Assembly (NCBI GenBank): GCA_035626855.1
Contig: DASPMW010000131.1
Location: 1 to 29,435 of the forward strand
Origin: JAPWJZ01 sp035626855
GTDB lineage: Bacteria; Pseudomonadota; Alphaproteobacteria; Micavibrionales; UBA2020
DNA length: 29,435 nucleotides
Direction: 5' to 3'
Shown: one piece after another, positions 14,487 to 21,473 of the stretch
Layout of the letters: each line of letters starts with the position of its first letter
How positions within the stretch are numbered: position 1 is the first letter of the stretch
Translations under genes and position numbers: made by a program
The notes under the pieces: generated by a model
Databases searched by the model: none
What the model saw: the letters and a program-made list of their open reading frames with translations, nothing else
What the model was told of the DNA's origin: nothing

Positions 14487-15951
14487 TATAGGCCGTCGCG
14501 CGAAGATCCTTGAGGTAGCGTTCCGCCAGCTGTTCGAGCCGCTTGGTGCCGAGTTCCGTCGCGATTTTCTCGCGCGACGCATCGGCCGTCAGGGGAGCCG
14601 ACGCGGGCGCGGGCGCGGGCGCCGGAGCCGGTGCCTGTGCCTGTGCCTGTGCGGGGGCGGGGGCGGGTGCAGCCGCAATCGGCGCGGGCGGGGTTTCCGC
14701 CTGCGCGACGGTTTCAGGAGCGGTGCGGTCGCAGACCATCAGCACGGTGATGGCGTTGGCCGATTTCACGGGCGCGCTGAGTTCATTATCGGCAAGGTTC
14801 TCGACCGCGGCGCGGATGTCGGGCGGCAGCGCCGAGAGCTTGCGGCTGCCAAGATCGCTGTTCGCGGTTTCAAAATCGGCGGCCTTTGCGGCCAGCGCCT
14901 CGCAGGAGGCGATCTCGGCCTTCAGGCTGCGCGCGCGCTCCATTTTCGCGGCGGTCACCACCTGCAGTTCACCGGCGGCAAGCGGCATGACGATCTGCAT
15001 CAGGTGCAGTTCCGGCTCTGCGGCGGGAGCAGGGGTCGGCGTTGCTGCCGGTTGCACCGGTGCTGCGGGCGCGGGGGCAGCCGCTACAGCCGCTGCTGCA
15101 GGTTTCGCGGGCATGCCCAGCGCGCGCTTCTGGCGCAGGAACAGGATATGATAGCCCTTGGCGGTTTTGATGGGCGCGGAAACCTGCCCCGGTTCCATCT
15201 GCGCCAGCGCGGCGTCGAGCGCGGGATCGAGCTGGCCTTCCTGGAGCCAGCCAAGATCGCCGCCCTGGCTCGCGCCGGGTGCCTGGCTGACCTGCTTTGC
15301 GATCATCGAAAACGGCGCGCCTTTATGCAGTTGCTCGACCACCTGGCCTGCCTTCACGCGGGCAAGGTTGTCGGTCTCCGCGGAGGCGGCGGTGATCAGG
15401 ATCTCGGCTACCTGGTATTCCGTCTTGCCGCTGTCGCGCTGGAGGCGGTTCACTTCCTTGTCGATCTCGGTCTCGGAAATGGTCACTTGCGGGCGCAGCT
15501 TGCGGCGCACGACCATTCCCCAGGCAATCTCCGCGCGGACCTTGTCCTGCATCGTCGATACCTTCACGCCCGCGGCGGCCAGCTTCTGCTCGAATGCCTG
15601 CGCGTCCAGCTTGTTCTGGTTCGCGATCTGCGCGAGGCCGGATTCGACCTGCGCCTCCTCGACGGTGATGCCGAGACGCTTGGCCTCCTGCATCTGCAGG
15701 CGCTCGTCGATCAGGCGCGCGAGCGTCTGCTGCTCGATCTTCTTGAGCGCCTCGGGCGGCGGGTTGGGCGGCATGGTGAGCATGTAGAGATGCATGCGGT
15801 TGCGGATGTCGGAGAAAGTGATCGCCTCGTCATTCACGATCGCGGCGATCCCGGCGCGGGCACCCGCGCGTTGTTCCGCGGCCTGCGCGGGCAGGGCGGC
15901 GGTTGCGGTCACGGTAATCAGGAGCAGGGCAAAAAGCAGGCGCATCGGCAC
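14470..15951 (-). CDS. surA: SurA-like periplasmic peptidyl-prolyl isomerase/chaperone
   Basis: A 493-residue exported protein with a signal peptide (RLLFALLLITVTATAALPAQA), the SurA N-terminal chaperone domain (GIAAIVNDEAITFSDIRNRM onward) and one well-kept parvulin domain (about 170-275, SQAPGASQGGDLGWLQEGQLDPAL and KTAKGYHILFLRQKR). A second, diverged domain follows at about 320-410. SurA guides outer-membrane proteins to the BAM complex. Two Ala/Pro-rich low-complexity linkers, at about 280-315 and 420-450, are unusual. GTG 15951 is chosen because AGGA lies 9 bases upstream; ATG 15945 is the alternative. uvrD lies upstream and rsmA overlaps downstream; lptD and pdxA, frequent neighbours, are absent here. 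The C-terminus after the second linker is short and helical. Confidence 0.88.
   Translation of the reverse strand: MPMRLLFALLLITVTATAALPAQAAEQRAGARAGIAAIVNDEAITFSDIRNRMHLYMLTMPPNPPPEALKKIEQQTLARLIDERLQMQEAKRLGITVEEAQVESGLAQIANQNKLDAQAFEQKLAAAGVKVSTMQDKVRAEIAWGMVVRRKLRPQVTISETEIDKEVNRLQRDSGKTEYQVAEILITAASAETDNLARVKAGQVVEQLHKGAPFSMIAKQVSQAPGASQGGDLGWLQEGQLDPALDAALAQMEPGQVSAPIKTAKGYHILFLRQKRALGMPAKPAAAAVAAAPAPAAPVQPAATPTPAPAAEPELHLMQIVMPLAAGELQVVTAAKMERARSLKAEIASCEALAAKAADFETANSDLGSRKLSALPPDIRAAVENLADNELSAPVKSANAITVLMVCDRTAPETVAQAETPPAPIAAAPAPAPAQAQAQAPAPAPAPAPASAPLTADASREKIATELGTKRLEQLAERYLKDLRATAYIDKRI
14601..14672. repeat. Short tandem repeats in surA (Ala-Pro codons)
   Basis: Read on the + strand, GCGGGC-type units (14603-14622) are followed by three TGTGCC-type units (14635-14652) and a GGGGGCG run. 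They encode the alternating Ala-Pro and Ala-Gln stretch of the second linker in surA. All units are in multiples of three, so length changes would keep frame. Confidence 0.75.
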
Positions 15952-16052
15952 GTTCAACGATCCTTTGGCGGCATTAAAATAACTGGCTTGAAATTAGCCG
16001 ATTTCAGCGCTGATTGCTACGTTCTTTAAGCGCATGGAAAGGCTTGAAATCG

Positions 16053-18332
16053 TTATTCCTCGCGGGTGACGAAGCTGTCCATGACCTTCTTGCGGCCCGC
16101 CTTGTCGAACTGGATGTCGAGCTTGTCGCCTTCCGTCGCGACAACCTTGCCGGGGCCGAATTTCTGGTGGAACACGCGGTCGCCGACGGAATAGCCGCGC
16201 TCGGATTCGATCGTGGCGCTCACACGCTCCATGCTGTTATCGACGAGCTCCGCGCGCCGGTTGCGCCAGCCGCCATATTCGGCGTTGCTGCCGTAGCCGC
16301 CGCCACCGTATCCGCCGCCGCCGCCATAACTTCCGCCATAGCCGCTATTGCCGCGGATCTGCTGCTGGCCGTTCATGCCATGCTCGACCGTCACCTCGAC
16401 ATGCTCTTTCGGGATCTCGTCGATGAAGCGCGACGGCAGGCAGCTTTGCCAGTTGCCGTAGATCATGCGGTTGGCCGCGAAATAGACGAAAGCCTGTTTC
16501 TTGGCGCGCGTGATGCCGACATAGGCAAGGCGGCGCTCTTCTTCCAGCCCCGACAGGCCGGTTTCGTCCATGCTGCGCTGGTTCGGGAAGATGCCTTCCT
16601 CCCAGCCCGGCAGGAACACGGCATCGAACTCCAGGCCCTTAGCGGAATGCAGCGTCATGATCGACACCATCTCCGCGCCTTCCTTCTCCTGGTTCTCCAT
16701 GACGAGCGCGACGTGCTCGAGGAACATGTCGAGGTTCTCGAACTCCTCGAGCGCGGAGACGAATTCCTTCAGGTTCTCGAGCCGCCCGCCGGCTTCCGGT
16801 GACTTGTCCGCCTGCCACATGCCGGTATAACCCGATTCATCGAGAACGATCTGCACAAGCTCGACATGCGAGACATCGCGCAGCTGCTCGCGCCAGCGGT
16901 CGAAGTCGCGCATGAGGGCAATCAGCGTCGAGCGCACCTTCGGCTTGAACTCCTCCGTCTCCAGCAACAGCCGGGTTGCGGTGGTCAGCGGCAGGTTCTT
17001 GGCGCGGGCGAAGGCGGAGAGGGTGTTCAACGTCGCATCGCCGATGCCACGCTTGGGCGTGTTGATGATGCGGGCGAAGGCCAGATCGTCATCCGGCTGC
17101 ACGATCACGCGCAGGTACGCCATCGCGTCGCGGATTTCCTGCCGCTCGTAGAAGCGCAGGCCGCCGACGACCTTATAAGGAATGCTTTCCTTGATGAACC
17201 GCTCCTCGAACTCGCGGGTCTGGTGCGCGGCCCGCACGAGGATGGCGATTTCATTGAGCGGGATTTTCTTGCGCTGAAGCGATTCAACTTCCTCCGCGAC
17301 CGACTGCGCTTCCTGCGGCCCGTCCCAGACGCCGCGCAGGCGGACCTTTTCCCCTTCGCCCGAACCGCTCCACAGGTTTTTGCCGAGGCGGCCCTTGTTG
17401 TTGGCGATCACGCCGTTCGCGGCGGAAAGGATATGCTGGGTCGAGCGATAATTCTGCTCCAGCCGCACGATGGTCGCGCCCGGGAAGTCATGCTCGAATT
17501 TCAGGATGTTGCCGATCTCCGCGCCGCGCCAGCCATAAATAGACTGGTCGTCGTCGCCGACGCAGCAGATATTCCTTTGCTTCTGCGCAAGGAGACGCAG
17601 CCACATATATTGCGCGACGTTGGTGTCTTGGTACTCGTCGACAAGGATATAGCGGAATTGCTCCTGATACCGCGCCAGCACATCCGCGTTTTTCGGATCG
17701 CGCAGAATGGTGATGACATGCATCAGCAGGTCGCCGAAATCGCAGGCGTTGAGCGTGCGCAGCCGCGCCTGGTAATCGCGGTAGATGCGGGGCAGGATCC
17801 CGTCGGCGACATCGCGTGCGTCGCCCGGCTTCACGTCGTCCGGCGTCTCGGCCTTGTCCTTCCATTTCTGGATGACCCCCATCAGCGCGCGCGCTGGCCA
17901 TTTCTTGCTGTCGAGATTTTCGGCCTCCAGCAATTGTTTCAAAAGCCGGATCTGGTCGTCGTCGTCGAGAATGGTGAAGTTGGATTTCAGGCCGACGAGT
18001 TCCGCATGCTTGCGCAGCATCCGCGCGGCAAGCGAGTGAAAGGTGCCGAGCCACCAGCCCTCGACCGGCTGTCCGCCGAGCATGGCGGAAACGCGGCGCT
18101 TCATCTCCAGCGCGGCCTTGTTCGTGAAGGTCACGGAAAGGATCTGCGAAGGGTAAGCGCGCCGTGTGGTGAGGATATGGCCGAGCCGCGTCGTCAGCAC
18201 CTTGGTCTTGCCCGTCCCGGCGCCCGCCAGTACCAGCACCGGGCCGTCGAGCGCCTCGACCGCCGCGCGCTGCGCGGGGTTCAGGCTATCCAGATATGTA
18301 AACCCCTGCGGCGGAGTGGAGGCGGGAATCAT
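16053..18332 (-). CDS. uvrD: ATP-dependent DNA helicase UvrD/PcrA
   Basis: A 759-residue SF1A 3'-5' helicase for nucleotide excision and mismatch repair. Motifs are in order: Q-motif LNPAQRAAVE (17-26), Walker A AGAGTGKT (36-43), FTNKAALEMKRR, motif II LVDEYQDTN, motif III VGDDDQSIYGWRGAE, motif IV LEQNYRST, motif V MTLHSAKGLEFDAVFLPG and motif VI EERRLAYVGITRAKKQ. After the helicase core comes a Gly/Tyr-rich linker (about 655-690), then the small C-terminal Tudor-like domain (YSVGDRVFHQKFGPGKVVA) that binds RNA polymerase in PcrA and UvrD. ATG 18332 directly precedes the usual N-terminus; no strong ribosome site is seen. surA starts ~100 bases downstream on the same strand. Confidence 0.96.
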   Translation of the reverse strand: MIPASTPPQGFTYLDSLNPAQRAAVEALDGPVLVLAGAGTGKTKVLTTRLGHILTTRRAYPSQILSVTFTNKAALEMKRRVSAMLGGQPVEGWWLGTFHSLAARMLRKHAELVGLKSNFTILDDDDQIRLLKQLLEAENLDSKKWPARALMGVIQKWKDKAETPDDVKPGDARDVADGILPRIYRDYQARLRTLNACDFGDLLMHVITILRDPKNADVLARYQEQFRYILVDEYQDTNVAQYMWLRLLAQKQRNICCVGDDDQSIYGWRGAEIGNILKFEHDFPGATIVRLEQNYRSTQHILSAANGVIANNKGRLGKNLWSGSGEGEKVRLRGVWDGPQEAQSVAEEVESLQRKKIPLNEIAILVRAAHQTREFEERFIKESIPYKVVGGLRFYERQEIRDAMAYLRVIVQPDDDLAFARIINTPKRGIGDATLNTLSAFARAKNLPLTTATRLLLETEEFKPKVRSTLIALMRDFDRWREQLRDVSHVELVQIVLDESGYTGMWQADKSPEAGGRLENLKEFVSALEEFENLDMFLEHVALVMENQEKEGAEMVSIMTLHSAKGLEFDAVFLPGWEEGIFPNQRSMDETGLSGLEEERRLAYVGITRAKKQAFVYFAANRMIYGNWQSCLPSRFIDEIPKEHVEVTVEHGMNGQQQIRGNSGYGGSYGGGGGYGGGGYGSNAEYGGWRNRRAELVDNSMERVSATIESERGYSVGDRVFHQKFGPGKVVATEGDKLDIQFDKAGRKKVMDSFVTREE

Positions 18333-18424
18333 CTGTTCAGGAACTCATCTTGGCTGTGCCGTGTTCTATACCATGCAAGATAGTCTCATTCGCCCAAAAA
18401 AAGAGGCGGCTTTCCAAATCCTTC

Positions 18425-18453
18425 TTGTACTGGTGAATCGGGACGCATATAAA
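18425..18453 (+). promoter_or_regulatory. Promoter of pal
   Basis: TTGTAC (18425-18430), a 17-base spacer and TATAAA (18448-18453) predict a start near 18460 and a leader of ~50 bases before pal. The ribosome site AGGAGA is at 18500-18505. Confidence 0.6.
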
Positions 18454-18511
18454 TGTCAGTAGGATTTTTTCCTTTTTAAAACAGCAGCAAGACCAAAACA
18501 GGAGATAAAAA

Positions 18512-19036
18512 ATGGGTGCGCGTCGTTTCATTACATTACTGGCAGTTGCCGTGCTTTGCACCGGCCTCGCCGCCTGCAAAAAGAAAGACACCGCGTCGGC
18601 AGTGACCGGCGACGGCTCTTCGACCATGCAGCAGACGACCGACCAGAGCCAGATGACCCAGACGGGCGGCCAGTACGCCCCGGGCAGCCAGGCGCAGCTC
18701 GTCGCTGAAATCGGCGACCGCGTGTTCTTCGGCTACGACCAGTTCGACCTCACCTCCGAAGCCCGCGCGACGATCGAGCGCCAGGCGCAGTGGATGCAGA
18801 CCTATCCCAACGTCAACGTGATGGTCGAAGGCCATTGCGATGAGCGCGGCACCCGCGAATACAACCTCGCCCTCGGCGAAAAGCGCGCAACCGCCGTGCG
18901 TAACTACCTGATCGCGAACGGCGTCCAGCCGAACCGCGTCCAGTCGATCAGCTACGGCAAAGAGCGCCCGGCTGTCATGGGCGCTGACGAGACTTCCTGG
19001 GCGCAGAACCGCCGCGGCGTCCTCGTCGTCCAGTGA
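18512..19036 (+). CDS. pal: Peptidoglycan-associated lipoprotein Pal
   Basis: An outer-membrane lipoprotein of 174 residues that ties the outer membrane to peptidoglycan within the Tol-Pal system, which pulls in the outer membrane during division. The signal peptide ends in the lipobox LAAC (Cys22). After a Gln/Thr/Ser-rich linker (about 30-65) comes the OmpA-C domain: VFFGYDQFDLT, VMVEGHCDERGTREYNLALGEKRA and QSISYGKERP. The Asp and Arg of HCDERGTREYN bind diaminopimelate of peptidoglycan in the family. ATG 18512 has AGGAGA 6 bases upstream. cpoB follows 26 bases later; tolQRAB are not in this window upstream, where uvrD lies on the other strand. Confidence 0.96.
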   Translation: MGARRFITLLAVAVLCTGLAACKKKDTASAVTGDGSSTMQQTTDQSQMTQTGGQYAPGSQAQLVAEIGDRVFFGYDQFDLTSEARATIERQAQWMQTYPNVNVMVEGHCDERGTREYNLALGEKRATAVRNYLIANGVQPNRVQSISYGKERPAVMGADETSWAQNRRGVLVVQ

Positions 19037-19062
19037 CATCTAACTGTTAAAGGACGGCCAGA

Positions 19063-20010
19063 ATGGCCCCTCAGGCTTTGAAGGCTTGGAAAACAAGGCT
19101 CCTGCTCACCGCAGGGGCCTTGTTCCTTTTGTCGGCGACCTCGGCGCATGCGGGTTTCGGGCAGAACGGCGAAGACAACAGCCAGCTTGTTTCCCGCATC
19201 AACCAGCTGGAAAACCAGGTGCAGACGCTCAGCCGCTCCGTCTATCGCGGCGAGGCGAAGCCGCTCCCGATGGGCGCGCAGCCCGTCTACAGCAATGACG
19301 ACATGACCGGCGGCGGCAGCGCGGCCGGCTATGACGACCGCATGAGCCAGATCGAGGCCAAGCAGCGCGAAATGACCGGGCAGATCGAACAGCTCGGTTA
19401 CGAACTGAAGCAGATCAAGACGCGCCTCGACCGCATGGCGAACGACAGCGCCGTGCCGCAATCGGGCGGCGCCAGCTACACCGCGCCCGATACCGGCCGC
19501 GCAACGCCGTATTCGCCGTCGGGCGACGGCGGCGGGTCGGAATCCCCGCGCGGCAAGGTGCTCGGCACGATGCCGGTGAACGGGGGGGCGGGCGACAGCG
19601 GCGCAAGCGGCCTGGCGAACGATCCCGGTGCACTCTACGACAACGCCTTCAACGATATCCGCGACGCGAAATACGAATCCGCGGCGTCGAAATTCGCGCT
19701 GTTCCTGAAAAACCACAAAAACCATCCGCTCGCCGCCAACGCGCAATACTGGCTCGCCGAGACATACTACGTCCGGCAGGACTACAAGAACGGCGCCAAG
19801 CTGTTCGCGCAGAACTACCAGGATTACCCGCAAGGCCCGAAGGCTTCGGCCAGCCTCCTGAAGCTCGGCCTTTCGCTCGCCAAGCTCGGCAAGAAGGACG
19901 ATGCCTGCCTTTCTTTTGCGCAGCTGAAAAAGCAGTTCCCGGGCGACACCACCCCGGAAGTGCGCCGCGCCCAGACGGAAATGAAAACGCTGGCTTGTCC
20001 CGGCGGGTAA
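19063..20010 (+). CDS. cpoB: Tol-Pal associated periplasmic protein CpoB (YbgF)
   Basis: A 315-residue periplasmic protein that couples Tol-Pal constriction with peptidoglycan synthesis at the septum. It has a signal peptide (LLLTAGALFLLSATSAHA, cut near 30), then two coiled-coil stretches (NSQLVSRINQLENQVQTL and MSQIEAKQREMTGQIEQL, about 39-60 and 92-125) that in the family form a trimer. A Gly/Ser/Pro-rich linker (about 127-185) leads to a TPR domain of three repeats (DPGALYDNAFNDIRDAKYESA, PLAANAQYWLAETYY, KASASLLKLGLSLAKLG). ATG 19063 has AGGA 8 bases upstream. It ends in a strong terminator, so pal-cpoB is one unit. Confidence 0.94.
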   Translation: MAPQALKAWKTRLLLTAGALFLLSATSAHAGFGQNGEDNSQLVSRINQLENQVQTLSRSVYRGEAKPLPMGAQPVYSNDDMTGGGSAAGYDDRMSQIEAKQREMTGQIEQLGYELKQIKTRLDRMANDSAVPQSGGASYTAPDTGRATPYSPSGDGGGSESPRGKVLGTMPVNGGAGDSGASGLANDPGALYDNAFNDIRDAKYESAASKFALFLKNHKNHPLAANAQYWLAETYYVRQDYKNGAKLFAQNYQDYPQGPKASASLLKLGLSLAKLGKKDDACLSFAQLKKQFPGDTTPEVRRAQTEMKTLACPGG

Positions 20011-20025
20011 CACCACGACATGTCC

Positions 20026-20058
20026 AAAAAAGCTCCCGCGCAAGCGGGAGCTTTTTTT
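20026..20058 (+). terminator. Intrinsic terminator after cpoB
   Basis: AGCTCCCGC (20031-20039) pairs with GCGGGAGCT (20044-20052) over a 4-base loop, followed by a run of seven T (20052-20058) and preceded by an A run. Confidence 0.92.
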
Positions 20059-20061
20059 CTT

Positions 20062-20089
20062 CGTCATCCCCGCCGTCGCGGGGATGACG
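20062..20089. repeat. Palindromic intergenic repeat
   Basis: CGTCATCCCCGC (20062-20073) and GCGGGGATGACG (20078-20089) form a perfect 12-bp inverted repeat with a 4-base loop. This CGTCATCCCCGC-type palindrome is a dispersed intergenic repeat seen in many proteobacterial genomes; a related copy begins at 27501 in this window. Its right arm overlaps the predicted tilS promoter. Confidence 0.8.
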
Positions 20090-20112
20090 CTGTTTTATTT
20101 ACGCGCTAGAAT
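20084..20112 (+). promoter_or_regulatory. Predicted leaderless promoter of tilS
   Basis: ATGACG (20084-20089), a 17-base spacer and TAGAAT (20107-20112) place the expected start six bases further on, exactly at the A of ATG 20119. No ribosome site precedes tilS, which agrees with a leaderless message. Confidence 0.5.
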
Positions 20113-20118
20113 GTCGGC

Positions 20119-21402
20119 ATGACCGACGCCGCCCAGAAATTCGCCTCCGCCATGACCGCGCTTGGCGCGGATACGGCGATGCCGCATATCGCGGTCGCGG
20201 TCTCCGGCGGCGGCGACAGCCTGGCACTGACGCTGCTGCTGCGAGAATGGTGCGCGACGCGGAACGGTACGCTGCTCGCGCTCACCGTCGATCATGGATT
20301 GCGGCCGGAATCGGCGGATGAAGCCGCGACGCTGCACGACGCATTGCAGCAGCGCGGCATCCCCCATGAAACGTTTGTGTGGCGAGGCGAAAAACCCACG
20401 ACGCATATCCAGGAACGCGCCCGCGCGGCGCGTTACGAATTGCTGCTGGACAGATGCCGGCGTGATGCAATCCACTTCCTCGCGCTCGCCCATAACGCCG
20501 AAGACCAGATGGAGACATTCTGGATGCGCCTTGCCCATGGCAGCGGGCTTGACGGCCTTGCCGGCATGGCCCCGAAGCGCGAGATGGATGGCGTCACCCT
20601 GCTGCGCCCGCTGCTGGGCTTTTCGCGCGCCGAACTGCGCGAAGTCTGCCGCAGCCATGGCGCGGCATGGATCGATGATCCCTCCAACGCCAGTGAAAAA
20701 TACCTGCGCCCGCGCCTGCGCGGCTTCGAAGACGTGCTGGCGGCAGAGGGGCTGGACGCCCCGCGCCTGTCGCGCGTCGTGCAAAAGCTGGCCGATGCCA
20801 GCGATGCGCTCCGCCAGATCGCCAGCGCAACGCTGGCAGGCTGCGCAACCTTCCATGACGCGGGCCATGCGACGCTGGATGCAGGCGGCCTCAAAGCCGC
20901 GCATCCCGAAATCCAGCGACGCGTCCTGCAGCGCATCCTCGCCCATATCGCGCCGCAGGACTATCCCGTGCCGCATGAGCAGGTCGAATCCCTGCGCCAT
21001 AGTCTGACCGAAGAGTTCACCGGCCGAACCCTCGCCGGCTGCGATATCTTTCCCGCCAAAAATGGGGTCATTTTCTGCCGCGAATATGCCGGCCTGCCGC
21101 CCCCCATCCCGTTACGAAACGATGCGGTCTGGGACGGGCGTTTCAGGGCCGAAAACACCCCCGAAAACGAATCCCTCACGCTCGGCGCGCTCGGCGAAGA
21201 CGGGCTCGCGTTTTTAAGGAAATATGCTGACCAGAATCCGGCGCTGGAACAGCAGCTTTCGGGCTACTCCGGGCGCCTGCTGCGCGGCTTTCCGGCCATC
21301 CGCGACGGGCAGAATCTCGTGGCTGTTCCACAGCTTAGCTGGACCGCGCCCAACGCCCCGGCCGGTCTCGCGCATTTGCGCCTCAGCAGAATCCCGGCGT
21401 AA
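20119..21402 (+). CDS. tilS: tRNA(Ile)-lysidine synthase
   Basis: TilS attaches lysine to C34 of tRNA-Ile(CAU), changing both its codon reading (AUA) and its charging identity. It is a 427-residue PP-loop ATPase: the N-terminal signature AVAVSGGGDSLALT (Ser29 to Ser34), then LTVDHGLRPESADEA, LAHNAEDQMETFWMRLAHGSGLDGLAGM and the LRPLLGFSRAELREVC and WIDDPSN stretches are all typical. The C-terminal half is diverged, as usual. ATG 20119 is the only suitable start; an upstream ATG at 20111 is out of frame and stops after three codons. No ribosome site is visible. It lies between cpoB and ftsH, a conserved alphaproteobacterial position. Confidence 0.95.
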   Translation: MTDAAQKFASAMTALGADTAMPHIAVAVSGGGDSLALTLLLREWCATRNGTLLALTVDHGLRPESADEAATLHDALQQRGIPHETFVWRGEKPTTHIQERARAARYELLLDRCRRDAIHFLALAHNAEDQMETFWMRLAHGSGLDGLAGMAPKREMDGVTLLRPLLGFSRAELREVCRSHGAAWIDDPSNASEKYLRPRLRGFEDVLAAEGLDAPRLSRVVQKLADASDALRQIASATLAGCATFHDAGHATLDAGGLKAAHPEIQRRVLQRILAHIAPQDYPVPHEQVESLRHSLTEEFTGRTLAGCDIFPAKNGVIFCREYAGLPPPIPLRNDAVWDGRFRAENTPENESLTLGALGEDGLAFLRKYADQNPALEQQLSGYSGRLLRGFPAIRDGQNLVAVPQLSWTAPNAPAGLAHLRLSRIPA

Positions 21403-21405
21403 ACA

Positions 21406-21435
21406 TTGTTTAACCCCCGCCTGCCACTATATAAT
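21406..21435 (+). promoter_or_regulatory. Promoter of ftsH
   Basis: TTGTTT (21406-21411), an 18-base spacer and a perfect TATAAT (21430-21435) predict a start near 21442. The overlapping CTATAT (21427-21432) resembles the alphaproteobacterial RpoH -10, so heat control is possible; this part is inference. The ribosome site GGGGAG is at 21464-21469. Confidence 0.6.
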
Positions 21436-21473
21436 TGAAGTATCGATATTTATAGGCACGCGCGGGGAGTTTC

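Noticed and set aside
14266..16029. Long + strand open frame opposite surA and rsmA (587 codons)
   Set aside because: It is a GC-rich shadow frame: Arg/Gly/Cys-rich, no family features, and lies over two well-recognised genes.
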